Origin: JBNJDJ01 sp051744845 | GTDB lineage: Bacteria > Bacillota > Clostridia > Peptostreptococcales > Acidaminobacteraceae | DNA length: 44,048 bases | NCBI GenBank assembly: GCA_051744845.1 | Contig: JBNJDJ010000010.1 | Span: 1 to 44,048, forward strand | Reading direction: 5' to 3' | Shown: in pieces, positions 15,925-25,118 of the stretch | Position numbering within the stretch: position 1 is the first letter of the stretch | Layout of the letters: every line of letters begins with the position of its first letter | Made by a program: the position numbers and the translations under genes | The notes under the pieces: generated by a model | What the model was told of the DNA's origin: nothing | What the model saw: the letters and a program-made list of their open reading frames with translations, nothing else | Databases searched by the model: none

Positions 15925-15953
15925 ATATTATCATTTGATTAATTGAATGTCAA
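15925..15953 (-). promoter_or_regulatory. Promoter of the str operon (L7Ae-rpsL-rpsG-fusA-tuf1)
   Basis: TTGACA (15948-15953) and TAATAT (15925-15930) on the minus strand are spaced by exactly 17 bases. This is a near-consensus SigA promoter, placed four bases after the rpoC stop. No terminator separates rpoC from it, so the operon can be fed both by rpoBC read-through and by this promoter. Confidence 0.85.
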
Positions 15954-15956
15954 TTG

Positions 15957-18900
15957 TTATTCATTAAAATTTTGATTATTTTCAACTGCTACAGATTGGT
16001 ATTTTTCAAGACCAGTCCCAGCTGGTATTAACTTACCTATAATAACATTTTCTTTTAATCCTTTTAAATCATCAACAGCACCATCAAGAGAAGCACCAGT
16101 TAAAACTCTAGTTGTTTCCTGGAAAGAAGCAGCAGATAAAAATGATTCTGTACCTAAAGAAGCTTTAGTGATACCTTGAATTATTCTTTCACCTGTCATT
16201 TCTTTTTTACCTTCTTCTCTTAATTTCTTATTAATGTTTTTATATTTAGCATAAGAAATCTTTTCAGTCGGCACTAATTTTGAATCTCCTGGATCTTCAA
16301 TAACTATTTTATTTAACATTTGACGTATAATAACTTCTGAGTGTTTATCAGCTATTTCTACACCTTGCAAACGATATACTTTTTGTATCTCTTTTACAAT
16401 ATATTCTTGTACTGCGTTTACTCCTCTTATTTCAATGATTTCTTTAGGATCTGCAACACCTTCTGTTAAAAAGTCTCCTTTTTCAACATGATCTCCTTCA
16501 GAAACTTTCAATTTAGAATTGTAAGCAAGTCTAGAAACAGAAGTATTACCTTCATCATCAGTAATTAAAACTTCTCTTTTCTTTCTTCGTTTTCTTAAAG
16601 TAACTTTGCCTGAACGCTGTGCTATATTAGCTAAATATTTAGGAGTTCTAGCTTCAAATAATTGTTCAACTCTCGGTAAACCTTGAGTAATATCTTCTCC
16701 ACCAGCAACACCACCTGTATGGAATGTACGCATTGTAAGCTGGGTACCTGGTTCACCAATTGACTGAGCAGAAATAATACCAACTGCCTCACCAATATTT
16801 ACTAGTTTACCAGTAGCTAAGTTAAGCCCATAACATTTTGCACATATTCCATCTTCAGCTTCACAGTTAAGTGCAGATCTTAATTCAACCTTTTCTATTC
16901 CTGCATTAACTACTTCTTTAGCCTTTTCATGATCAAACATTTCATTACTAGAAATAATTAAATCATTTGTTTCAGGATAATATATATCATTTGCTGGATA
17001 TCTTCCGTATAATCTTTCTTCTAATTTTTCTATAATCTCGTTACCTTCTTTGATTGTAGAAACAATAATACCATCTTCTGTTTTACAATCTAGTTCTTTA
17101 ACTACTACATCTTGACTAACATCTACTAATCGTCTAGTTAAATAACCTGAGTCTGCAGTTCTTAAGGCAGTATCTGCTAGACCTTTTCTAGCTCCAGTTG
17201 TAGATATGAAATATTCTAAAACATTTAATCCTTCTCTAAAGTTAGATGTAATAGGTATTTCTACTGTTTTACCAACTGCATTAGCCATAAGACCACGCAT
17301 ACCAGCTAACTGACGAATCTGGGCTCTAGAACCACGGGCGCCAGAGTCAGCCATGATTTTAATATTATTCATATAATCTAGGTTACTAATCAATGCTTCT
17401 GTTACTTTTTCTGTCGTTTCTCCCCATTGATCAATAGTTTTTTCATATCTTTCTTTATTAGACATAAGTCCACGTCTATAAGCTTTCTGATATTTATCCA
17501 CTATCTTATGTGCTTCTTCAATATATTCTTCCTTTTTTTCTGGAATAACCATATCTGAAAGTCCTATTGAAATACCAGATATAGTAGAATATCTAAATCC
17601 TAAAGCTTTCATATGATCTAAAAGTTCAGAAGTTTCTGTATTGCCGTGTTTTCTAAAACAACGATCTGCTATTTTAGCTAATTGTTTTTTTCCAGTTAAA
17701 AAGTCAACTTCTAACTTATAAGGATGTTTTTCTCTATCCACAAATCCTAAATCTTGTGGTATGTTTTCATTAAATATAAATCTTCCTACTGTACTTTCTG
17801 CTATACCATAATCATTTGTTTTTTCAGAATACACTCTTACTTTTACAATAGAATATATATCTACATAATCATTTTGATAAGCAGTAAGCATTTCGTTATA
17901 ATCTTTAAATACATAATCTGTTTGGTGACCCTCTTCTTTTCTCTTAGTAGTCAAATAATAAGCTCCTAAAACCATATCTTGTGATGGTAATGTTATTGGT
18001 TCTCCATCTTTTGGAGCTAATATATTATTAACAGATAACATTAAAAATCTAGCTTCTGCTTGTGCTTCGACAGATAAAGGCACGTGTACAGCCATTTGGT
18101 CTCCATCAAAGTCAGCATTGTAAGGAGGACAAGCAAGAGGATGTAACTTTATTGCTTTACCTTCTACTAATACTGGCTCAAATGCTTGAATACCAAGTCT
18201 ATGCAATGTAGGAGCACGGTTTAACATTACTGGATGGTCTTTTATTACGTGTTCTACAATCGGCCAAACTTCTGCCTTTTTCTTTTCTACCATTCTTTTT
18301 GCACTTTTAATATTATGAGCAATTTCATCTTCTACTAATTTTCTCATTACAAATGGCTTAAATAATTCTAAAGCCATAGTTTTAGGTAAACCACATTGAT
18401 AAAATTTAAGTTCCGGTCCAATTACAATTACTGATCTTCCTGAGTAATCAACACGTTTACCAAGTAAGTTTTGTCTAAATCTACCTTGTTTACCTTTAAG
18501 CATATCTGATAAAGATTTAAGAGCTCTATTTCCCGAACCTGTTACTGGTCTTCCTCTTCTTCCATTGTCTATTAAAGCATCAACAGATTCTTGTAACATT
18601 CTCTTTTCGTTTTTAACAATAATATCAGGTGCGCCTAAAGATGATAGACGTTTAAGTCTATTGTTTCTATTAATAACTCTTCTATATAAATCGTTTAAGT
18701 CAGAAGTTGCAAATCTACCACCATCTAATTGAACCATTGGTCTAATATCCGGTGGAACAACAGGAAATACATCCATAATAATCCATTCAGGTTTGTTTCC
18801 TGACCTTTTAAGTTTCTTTAAAAGTTTAAGTCTTCTTAAAAGCTTCTTTCTTTTCTGACCTTTAGAATCATCCATTTTAGCTTGCATCTCAGATATCTCT

Positions 18901-19454
18901 TTAGATAAGTCTAAATGTTTTAAAAGAGTTTTAACAGATTCAGCTCCCATAGCTGCATCAAAACCATCTCTATATTTTTCTCTTGCATCTGCATATTCTT
19001 TTTCAGATAAAATCTGTTTATAAGTTAAAGATGTATCCTTTGCATCCATAACAATATATGATGCAAAATATAAAACTTTTTCTAAATCCTTAGGAGACAT
19101 ATCTAAGATAATACCTAACTTAGACGGTATCCCTTTAAAATACCAAATATGAGAAACTGGAGCAGCTAGTTCAATATGCCCCATTCTTTCTCTTCTAACT
19201 TTAGATGATGTTACTTCAACACCACATTTTTCACATACTACACCTTTATATCTAGCACGTTTATATTTACCACATGCACATTGTAAATCTTTTGTCGGTC
19301 CAAAAATTCTTTGACAGAATAAACCGTCATCTTCTGGTTTTAAAGTTCTATAATTAATCGTCTCTGGTTTTTTAACCTCACCATAAGACCAAGATCGAAT
19401 ATCAGCCGGTGAAGCTAATCCAATTCTAATTTTATCAAAATCTTTAAATTCCAT
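15957..19454 (-). CDS. rpoC: RNA polymerase subunit beta'
   Basis: The 1,165-residue beta' subunit begins MEFKDFDKIRIGLASP. An N-terminal zinc ribbon uses Cys59, Cys61, Cys74 and Cys77. The catalytic loop NADFDGDQM (roughly residue 455) holds the three Mg-binding aspartates. The trigger-loop region and the second zinc site (CEAEDGICAKC) are also present. An ATG seven codons upstream lacks a ribosome binding site. The chosen ATG has AAGGGAG 11 bases upstream and matches the family N-terminus. It follows rpoB by about 70 bases. Confidence 0.97.
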   Translation of the reverse strand: MEFKDFDKIRIGLASPADIRSWSYGEVKKPETINYRTLKPEDDGLFCQRIFGPTKDLQCACGKYKRARYKGVVCEKCGVEVTSSKVRRERMGHIELAAPVSHIWYFKGIPSKLGIILDMSPKDLEKVLYFASYIVMDAKDTSLTYKQILSEKEYADAREKYRDGFDAAMGAESVKTLLKHLDLSKEISEMQAKMDDSKGQKRKKLLRRLKLLKKLKRSGNKPEWIIMDVFPVVPPDIRPMVQLDGGRFATSDLNDLYRRVINRNNRLKRLSSLGAPDIIVKNEKRMLQESVDALIDNGRRGRPVTGSGNRALKSLSDMLKGKQGRFRQNLLGKRVDYSGRSVIVIGPELKFYQCGLPKTMALELFKPFVMRKLVEDEIAHNIKSAKRMVEKKKAEVWPIVEHVIKDHPVMLNRAPTLHRLGIQAFEPVLVEGKAIKLHPLACPPYNADFDGDQMAVHVPLSVEAQAEARFLMLSVNNILAPKDGEPITLPSQDMVLGAYYLTTKRKEEGHQTDYVFKDYNEMLTAYQNDYVDIYSIVKVRVYSEKTNDYGIAESTVGRFIFNENIPQDLGFVDREKHPYKLEVDFLTGKKQLAKIADRCFRKHGNTETSELLDHMKALGFRYSTISGISIGLSDMVIPEKKEEYIEEAHKIVDKYQKAYRRGLMSNKERYEKTIDQWGETTEKVTEALISNLDYMNNIKIMADSGARGSRAQIRQLAGMRGLMANAVGKTVEIPITSNFREGLNVLEYFISTTGARKGLADTALRTADSGYLTRRLVDVSQDVVVKELDCKTEDGIIVSTIKEGNEIIEKLEERLYGRYPANDIYYPETNDLIISSNEMFDHEKAKEVVNAGIEKVELRSALNCEAEDGICAKCYGLNLATGKLVNIGEAVGIISAQSIGEPGTQLTMRTFHTGGVAGGEDITQGLPRVEQLFEARTPKYLANIAQRSGKVTLRKRRKKREVLITDDEGNTSVSRLAYNSKLKVSEGDHVEKGDFLTEGVADPKEIIEIRGVNAVQEYIVKEIQKVYRLQGVEIADKHSEVIIRQMLNKIVIEDPGDSKLVPTEKISYAKYKNINKKLREEGKKEMTGERIIQGITKASLGTESFLSAASFQETTRVLTGASLDGAVDDLKGLKENVIIGKLIPAGTGLEKYQSVAVENNQNFNE

Positions 19455-19528
19455 TAGGGCTATCGCTCCCTTCATTCTTAACTTTATTGACTTCTATAAA
19501 CTTATAAAATTCACATTTTATATTTTTT

Positions 19529-22500
19529 CTATTCATCGGACTCATCATCTTCAATAAGTTTCTTTTCAAATTTTGATCCTTCATCATCCTTAATTAAGTC
19601 AACTTTTAAACCTAAAGACTGAAATTCTTTAATTAAAACTTTGAAAGATTCTGGTATTCCAGGTTTTGGAATGTTTTCGCCTTTAACAATTGCTTCATAA
19701 GCTTTAACTCTTCCAATTACATCATCAGATTTAATTGTTAAAAGTTCTTCTAATGTATGGGCAGCACCATAAGCTTCTAGTGCCCAAACTTCCATTTCAC
19801 CAAATCTTTGTCCACCAAATTGAGCTTTACCTCCTAAAGGCTGTTGTGTAACTAATGAATAAGGCCCAGTAGCTCTAGCATGTAACTTATTATCAACTAA
19901 ATGGTGTAATTTAAGTATATACATATATCCAACAGTAATATCATTTTTAAATTTTTCGCCTGTTCGACCATCTCTTAAACTTAATTTACCATCTTTTGGA
20001 AAACCATTGTCTTCTAAAAGGTCCATGATTTGATCTTCTTTAGCACCATCAAAGGCTTCAGTAGCAATTTTCCAATCTTTATGGTCTGCTAATAAACCTA
20101 AATGTACCTCTAGAACCTGTCCAATATTCATTCTCGAAGGTACTCCTAATGGATTTAAAAGTATCTCTAAAGGAGTTCCATCATCTAAAAATGGCATATC
20201 TTCTTCAGGTAAAATGTTAGAAATAACACCTTTGTTACCATGACGTCCAGCAAGCTTATCTCCAACTTGTATCTTTCTTTTCTTAGCAACATATACTCTA
20301 ACTAAAGTATTAACTCCTGGTTGTAAATCATCTCCATTATCTCTATCAAATATTTTAACATCTACAACAATACCATTTTTACCATGAGGTACCTTTAAAG
20401 AGTTATCTCTAACTTCTCTAGCCTTTTCTCCAAATATAGCTCTTAAAAGTCTTTCCTCAGCAGTCAGTTCAGTTTCTCCTTTAGGAGTTACCTTACCTAC
20501 TAAAAAGTCTCCTGAATTAACTTCAGCTCCAATTCTTACTATTCCACGTTCATCTAAATCTTTTAAAGCTTTATCGCTAACATTAGGTATCTCTCTTGTT
20601 ATTTCTTCAGGTCCTAATTTTGTATCTCTACACTCTACCTCATATTCTTCAATATGAAGAGATGTTAATTTATCTTCTTTAACTAATTTTTCAGAAATTA
20701 AAATAGCATCCTCAAAGTTATAACCTTCCCAAGTCATAAAACCTATTAAAATATTTGTACCAATAGCTAATTCTCCATTATCAACAGAATAAGATTCAGT
20801 TAAAACATCACCTTTACTAACTTTATCTCCTTTTGATACAATAGGTTTTTGATTAATTGTAGTTCCTTGATTTGAACGTTTGAATTTTAATAATTTATGT
20901 TTTTCTTTTTCTCTGTCAGAATCTCTTCTAATTACAATTTTGTCAGAAGACACATAATCAACCATACCATCTGATTCTGCTAATTTAACCATTCCTGAGT
21001 CTTTAGCAATTAAATACTCCATGCCTGTACCTATTATAGGTGATTGAGGTCTTAAAAGAGGCACTGCTTGTCTCTGCATGTTTGCACCCATCAAAGCACG
21101 GTTAGCATCATCGTTTTCTAAAAACGGAATTAGAGCCGTTGATACCGAAATCATTTGTTGAGGTGAAATTTCTACTAAATCCACATCTTGTCTTCTAAAT
21201 TCAGCTATATCTTCATTCTTTCTTCCGATGATACGATCATCTACAATTTTATGTTCTTCATCAATTTCTGTAGTAGCAGGTATTACTACGCAATCATCTT
21301 CAAAATCTGCAGTAACATATTCAGGTTCTTGTTCAACAATACCTGTTCTTTTATTATATTTTAAATATGGAGTTGAAATAAATCCATATTCATCTAATTT
21401 ACCAAATTCACTTAAAGCACCAATAAGACCAATATTTGGTCCTTCTGGAGTTTCAATAGGACAAATTCTTCCATAATGAGAATAGTGGATATCTCTTACC
21501 TCGAAACCTGCTCGCTCTCTAGATAAACCGCCTGGTCCTAAAGCAGAAAGTCTTCTTTTATGTGTTAATTCTGCAAGTACGTTTGTTTGATCCATAAATT
21601 GCGACAATTGAGATGAACCAAAGAATTCATTTATTGCTGCAACAACAGGTTTAATATTTATTAATTTATGAGGTGTTATTGATTCCATATCTTTTATAGT
21701 CATTCTTTCACGTATAACTCTTTCCATACGAGAAAGACCTATTCTAAATTGGTTTTGAAGTAACTCTCCAACAGCACGAATACGTCTATTACCTAAATGG
21801 TCTACATCATCTACATGACCTATACCATGGTTTAAGTTAAATCCATAACTTACAGCTGCAAATATATCAGCTTCAATTAAGCTTTTAGGAATTAACTCTC
21901 TATATCTTTTATTAACAGCTTTTCTAATATCTTCTCTATTTTCTGCATTATCTAATATTTCTTTTAATACAGGATAATATACATTTTCACGAAGCTTAAA
22001 TTCTCTAGGATTTTCAATATATTCACCTGGATCGACAAATTGATTTCCTATTACATTAACAGCTTCTCCATCATTACCTTTAACTATAACTTTCTTTATA
22101 CCTTTGTTTTGAATTAATCTAGCATTACTTAAAGAAATAGATTTGTCTTGTTCAACAATTACTTCTCCAGTTTCAGGATCTACTATATTTTCAAAAGCAA
22201 CTTTATTTTTTATTCTATTAAAAAGTCCTAACTTTTTATTAAACTTATGTCTACCGACTCTAGCTAAATCATATCTTTTAGGATCAAAAAACATTGAAGT
22301 TAATAAAGATTCAGAACTTTCAGCTGAAGGTGGTTCTCCAGGTCTAATCTTTTTATAAATTTCAATCAATGCTTCTTCTTTATCAGAAGTCTTGTCTTTT
22401 TCAAGAGTTTTTAACATTTTTTCATCTTCGCCAAACATATCGATGATTTGTTTATCAGTTTCAAAACCAAATGCTCTTAAAAGAATTGTAATTGGCATTT

Positions 22501-23065
22501 TTCTTGTTCTATCAATTCTACATGCAAAAACATTTCTAGAATTAGTTTCAAATTCTAACCAAGTTCCTCTATTAGGAATTACTGTAGCTTCATATAATTC
22601 TAATCCAGACTTCTTATCATATTCTAAAGAAAAATAAGGAGCTGGAGATCTTACTAACTGACTTACAATAACTCTTTGAGCACCATTAATTATAAAAGTC
22701 CCCTTATAAGTCATCATAGGGAAGTCTCCCATAAATACTCTCTGTTCTTTGATCTCGCCAGTTTCTTTATTAATAAATCGTACTTTAGCATACATTGAAA
22801 TTGCATATGTAATATCTCGATCTTGACATTCATACATTGAATGTTCAGGTTCATCGTCAAATTCATATCCAACAAATTCTAAAACTAATGTATCAGTATA
22901 ATCTTTAATAGGAGAAATATCTTCAAAAGCCTCCATTAATCCTTCTTCTAAAAACCATTCATATGATTTTCTTTGAATTCGAATTAAATTAGGCCTATCG
23001 ATTTTCTCCTCAACTTTTGAAAAAAACATTCTGGTATTATTTCCTAGTTTTCTAGGTTGTGGCAT
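19529..23065 (-). CDS. rpoB: RNA polymerase subunit beta
   Basis: The 1,178-residue beta subunit contains the rifampicin region SSQLSQFMDQTNVLAELTHKR followed by RLSALGPGG. The residues equivalent to E. coli Q513, D516, H526 and S531 are all present, predicting rifampicin sensitivity. The YGRICPIETPEGPNIGLI segment and the C-terminal GGKAQFGGQRFGEMEVWALEAYGA are also conserved. The ATG at 23065 has AGAGGTGA eight bases upstream; the ATG six codons earlier has none. The gene has its own promoter. Confidence 0.97.
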   Translation of the reverse strand: MPQPRKLGNNTRMFFSKVEEKIDRPNLIRIQRKSYEWFLEEGLMEAFEDISPIKDYTDTLVLEFVGYEFDDEPEHSMYECQDRDITYAISMYAKVRFINKETGEIKEQRVFMGDFPMMTYKGTFIINGAQRVIVSQLVRSPAPYFSLEYDKKSGLELYEATVIPNRGTWLEFETNSRNVFACRIDRTRKMPITILLRAFGFETDKQIIDMFGEDEKMLKTLEKDKTSDKEEALIEIYKKIRPGEPPSAESSESLLTSMFFDPKRYDLARVGRHKFNKKLGLFNRIKNKVAFENIVDPETGEVIVEQDKSISLSNARLIQNKGIKKVIVKGNDGEAVNVIGNQFVDPGEYIENPREFKLRENVYYPVLKEILDNAENREDIRKAVNKRYRELIPKSLIEADIFAAVSYGFNLNHGIGHVDDVDHLGNRRIRAVGELLQNQFRIGLSRMERVIRERMTIKDMESITPHKLINIKPVVAAINEFFGSSQLSQFMDQTNVLAELTHKRRLSALGPGGLSRERAGFEVRDIHYSHYGRICPIETPEGPNIGLIGALSEFGKLDEYGFISTPYLKYNKRTGIVEQEPEYVTADFEDDCVVIPATTEIDEEHKIVDDRIIGRKNEDIAEFRRQDVDLVEISPQQMISVSTALIPFLENDDANRALMGANMQRQAVPLLRPQSPIIGTGMEYLIAKDSGMVKLAESDGMVDYVSSDKIVIRRDSDREKEKHKLLKFKRSNQGTTINQKPIVSKGDKVSKGDVLTESYSVDNGELAIGTNILIGFMTWEGYNFEDAILISEKLVKEDKLTSLHIEEYEVECRDTKLGPEEITREIPNVSDKALKDLDERGIVRIGAEVNSGDFLVGKVTPKGETELTAEERLLRAIFGEKAREVRDNSLKVPHGKNGIVVDVKIFDRDNGDDLQPGVNTLVRVYVAKKRKIQVGDKLAGRHGNKGVISNILPEEDMPFLDDGTPLEILLNPLGVPSRMNIGQVLEVHLGLLADHKDWKIATEAFDGAKEDQIMDLLEDNGFPKDGKLSLRDGRTGEKFKNDITVGYMYILKLHHLVDNKLHARATGPYSLVTQQPLGGKAQFGGQRFGEMEVWALEAYGAAHTLEELLTIKSDDVIGRVKAYEAIVKGENIPKPGIPESFKVLIKEFQSLGLKVDLIKDDEGSKFEKKLIEDDESDE

Positions 23066-23115
23066 CAAAATTTCACCTCTCATTTCAATTAAGCACTTAA
23101 TATATTTATATATAT

Positions 23116-23134
23116 AAAAAGGGTTAACCCCTTT
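23116..23134 (-). promoter_or_regulatory. Candidate attenuator hairpin in the rpoB leader
   Basis: On the minus strand AAAGGG (23129-23134) pairs with CCCTTT (23118-23123) across a five-base loop and is followed by TT and then an AT-only run. It lies about 20-40 bases into the transcript from the rpoB promoter. It resembles a weak intrinsic terminator, so it might set rpoBC output by attenuation. This is inference from shape only. Confidence 0.4.
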
Positions 23135-23163
23135 GCAAAATAGTCACACTTATGCATTTTAAG

Positions 23164-23192
23164 ACTTTATCACAGTATTTTTTAAATGTCAA
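23164..23192 (-). promoter_or_regulatory. Promoter of rpoB-rpoC
   Basis: TTGACA (23187-23192) and TAAAGT (23164-23169) on the minus strand are exactly 17 bases apart, with a TGTGA sequence just before the -10 box. The position, after the rplL terminator and about 100 bases before rpoB, makes it the rpoBC promoter. Confidence 0.85.
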
Positions 23193-23228
23193 GTCCTTTT
23201 TAGTAATATATTAGCCTAATATATTACT

Positions 23229-23255
23229 AAAAAAGACTTCAGCTATGCTGAAGCC
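23229..23255 (-). terminator. Intrinsic terminator after rplL
   Basis: On the minus strand a nine-pair stem with one G-U (23247-23255 with 23235-23243) closes a three-base loop and is followed by six T residues. It lies 23 bases after the rplL stop. Immediately beyond it a second, larger palindrome (arms 23201-23214 and 23216-23229, extended by outer pairs out to 23191-23239) overlaps the T-run. Confidence 0.85.
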
Positions 23256-23278
23256 TTAATATACTTACTTTGCATAAA

Positions 23279-23638
23279 TTACTTTAATTCAACTGTTGCG
23301 CCTGCTTCTTCTAATTGTTCTTTTAATTCTTCAGCAGCTTCTTTATCTAAACCTTCTTTTACTGGACTTGGAGCATCATCAACTAATCCTTTAGCATCTT
23401 TTAATCCTAAGTCAGTAACTTTTCTAACTTCTTTAATTACTTTAATTTTAGAACCTGAAACACCTGCTAAAATAACATCAAATTCAGTTTGTTCAGCTTC
23501 TGCTCCACCTGCTGCTCCTGCTGCTGCTACTGGAGCTGCTGCAGATACACCAAATACTTCTTCACATTCTTCTACTAACTCATTTAATTCTAAAACAGTC
23601 ATTTCTTTTATTGCATCAATAATCTCTTGATTACTCAT
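23279..23638 (-). CDS. rplL: 50S ribosomal protein L7/L12
   Basis: L7/L12 forms the flexible stalk that recruits translational GTPases. The 119 residues show the N-terminal dimerisation helices (MSNQEIIDAIKEMTVLELNE), an alanine/glycine-rich hinge (about residues 32-47) and the globular C-terminal domain (TEFDVILAGVSGSKIKVIKEVR, DAKGLVDDAP). It follows rplJ by 28 bases and is closed by a terminator. Confidence 0.98.
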   Translation of the reverse strand: MSNQEIIDAIKEMTVLELNELVEECEEVFGVSAAAPVAAAGAAGGAEAEQTEFDVILAGVSGSKIKVIKEVRKVTDLGLKDAKGLVDDAPSPVKEGLDKEAAEELKEQLEEAGATVELK

Positions 23639-23666
23639 TACAATACACCTCCGTATATTCTAAACT

Positions 23667-24161
23667 CTACGCTTCCTCTTTTTCATCTGCAATATTTGAA
23701 AGTAAATAAACAAAATTATTAACAGATGATTTAACACTACCTAAGAACTTAACAACTAATTCGTCTTTCGATGGTATGCTTGCAATCTTTGCCATCTTTT
23801 CAATATTACAATAATCACCTTCAACAATACCAGTTTTTAAACTTAAATTTTCATGATCTTTTGAAAAATCATTAATTATACTTGCTGATACCACTGGATC
23901 ATCATAACTAAATGCTAATGCATTTGGACCTACTAGATCATCTTTTAATGATTCATATTCTGTATCTTTAATTGCTAATTTTACTAAATTATTTTTATAA
24001 ACTTTAAAATCCACATCAGCTTCTCTAAATTTTTCTCTAAGTTCTGTAACTTCAGCTACATTTAAACCTTGATAATCTGATAAAATAACTGATTTTGATT
24101 TTTCAAGTTTTTCTTCGATTTCTTTAACAACCATTTTTTTAGCTTCTAAATTAGCGCTCAT
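23667..24161 (-). CDS. rplJ: 50S ribosomal protein L10
   Basis: L10 anchors L7/L12 dimers to the stalk base. The 164 residues begin with a helical region (LEAKKMVVKEIEEKLEKSKSVIL) followed by SDYQGLNVAEVTELREKFRE and VYKNNLVKLAI. The C-terminal helix that holds L12 is also present. The gene is preceded by an L10-type leader with a terminator, the standard autoregulation device in Firmicutes. Confidence 0.97.
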   Translation of the reverse strand: MSANLEAKKMVVKEIEEKLEKSKSVILSDYQGLNVAEVTELREKFREADVDFKVYKNNLVKLAIKDTEYESLKDDLVGPNALAFSYDDPVVSASIINDFSKDHENLSLKTGIVEGDYCNIEKMAKIASIPSKDELVVKFLGSVKSSVNNFVYLLSNIADEKEEA

Positions 24162-24192
24162 CTAATACACCTCCTTATTTTTCGCAGACAAT

Positions 24193-24307
24193 AAAAAAGC
24201 CTTTCTGGTCAAAGAAAGGCATAAATAGGCATAAATAATCTCTATTTAATGCCTCGGTAGGAAATTAAGTTTTCACACCTACTGTCTACAGCCGTATTTT
24301 CTATTTC
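24193..24307 (-). promoter_or_regulatory. L10 leader: attenuator controlling rplJ-rplL
   Basis: The leader RNA between the rplJ promoter and gene contains the conserved AGACAGTAGGTG and CCTACCGAGGC segments that mark the L10-binding leader. It ends in an intrinsic terminator: stem 24199-24206 with 24213-24220, loop of six, then six T residues on the minus strand. In the known mechanism, excess L10-(L12) complex binds the leader and favours termination. The motif match is by recollection of the family rather than a covariance search. Confidence 0.85.
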
Positions 24308-24313
24308 GTTGTA

Positions 24314-24342
24314 ATCTTATCACTTTCAAAGATTTATGTCAA
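24314..24342 (-). promoter_or_regulatory. Promoter of rplJ-rplL
   Basis: TTGACA (24337-24342) and TAAGAT (24314-24319) are separated by 17 bases on the minus strand. The promoter starts 20 bases past the rplA stop, and no terminator is visible between rplA and it, so rplJL may also receive read-through. Confidence 0.85.
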
Positions 24343-24361
24343 ATATATTTATAAAAATATA

Positions 24362-25054
24362 TTAAAACGCACTGTCATCTAATTTGATACCAGGTCCCAT
24401 ACTTGAAGAAATAGTAATCTTTCTAAAGTACTTACCTTTAGCTGCTGCTGGTCTATCATTCTTTAAAGCTCCAATCATTGCTTTAAGATTTTCAACAAGT
24501 TCTTCTTTTTCAAAAGACTCTTTACCTATAACAACGTGAACAATATTTGCTTTTTCTGCTCTATATTCTACTTTACCAGCTTTAATTTCTTTAACAGCTT
24601 GTTCAATATCAAATGTTACTGTTCCAGATTTTGGGCTCGGCATTAATCCTTTTGGTCCTAAAATTCTACCTAATCTACCAATTTTACCCATCTTGTCTGG
24701 TGTAGCTACAACTACATCAAAATCTAACCAATTTTCATCTTGAATTCTTTCAACCATTTCGTCAACACCAACATAGTCAGCACCAGCAGATTTAGCTTCT
24801 TCAGCTTTTTCACCGTCAGCAATAACTAATACAGAAGTTTCTTGTCCTGTTCCATTTGGTAAAACAATAGCTCCTCTTACTTGTTGGTCAGCATGTCTAC
24901 TATCGATTCCTAAATTTACGTGCAATTCAATTGTTTCGTCAAAATTAGCCGTTGCTAATTCTTGTACTAATTCTACACCTTCTTCAGGCGAATAAAAATT
25001 TTCATTATCGTATTTTTCTAACATTTCTCTTCTTCGGTTTGAAACTTTTTTCAT
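24362..25054 (-). CDS. rplA: 50S ribosomal protein L1
   Basis: L1 forms the mobile stalk that guides deacylated tRNA out of the E site. The 230 residues start MKKVSNRRREMLEKYD and contain the family signature LGRILGPKGLMPSPKSGTV. The open frame extends 14 codons upstream, but AAAGGAGG precisely before the ATG at 25054 and the family N-terminus fix the start. A six-base inverted repeat (TTGTGG/CCACAA) in the short rplK-rplA gap is too weak to interpret. Confidence 0.97.
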   Translation of the reverse strand: MKKVSNRRREMLEKYDNENFYSPEEGVELVQELATANFDETIELHVNLGIDSRHADQQVRGAIVLPNGTGQETSVLVIADGEKAEEAKSAGADYVGVDEMVERIQDENWLDFDVVVATPDKMGKIGRLGRILGPKGLMPSPKSGTVTFDIEQAVKEIKAGKVEYRAEKANIVHVVIGKESFEKEELVENLKAMIGALKNDRPAAAKGKYFRKITISSSMGPGIKLDDSAF

Positions 25055-25118
25055 TTTTTTCCTCCTTTGTGGTAAATCGAATAAATTCTTCCACAATCAA
25101 TCTATAAATTTAATTTAA

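Noticed and set aside
25055..25096. 14-codon N-terminal extension of L1
   Set aside because: The AAAGGAGG site lies inside the extension, exactly before the ATG at 25054, and the family N-terminus begins there.
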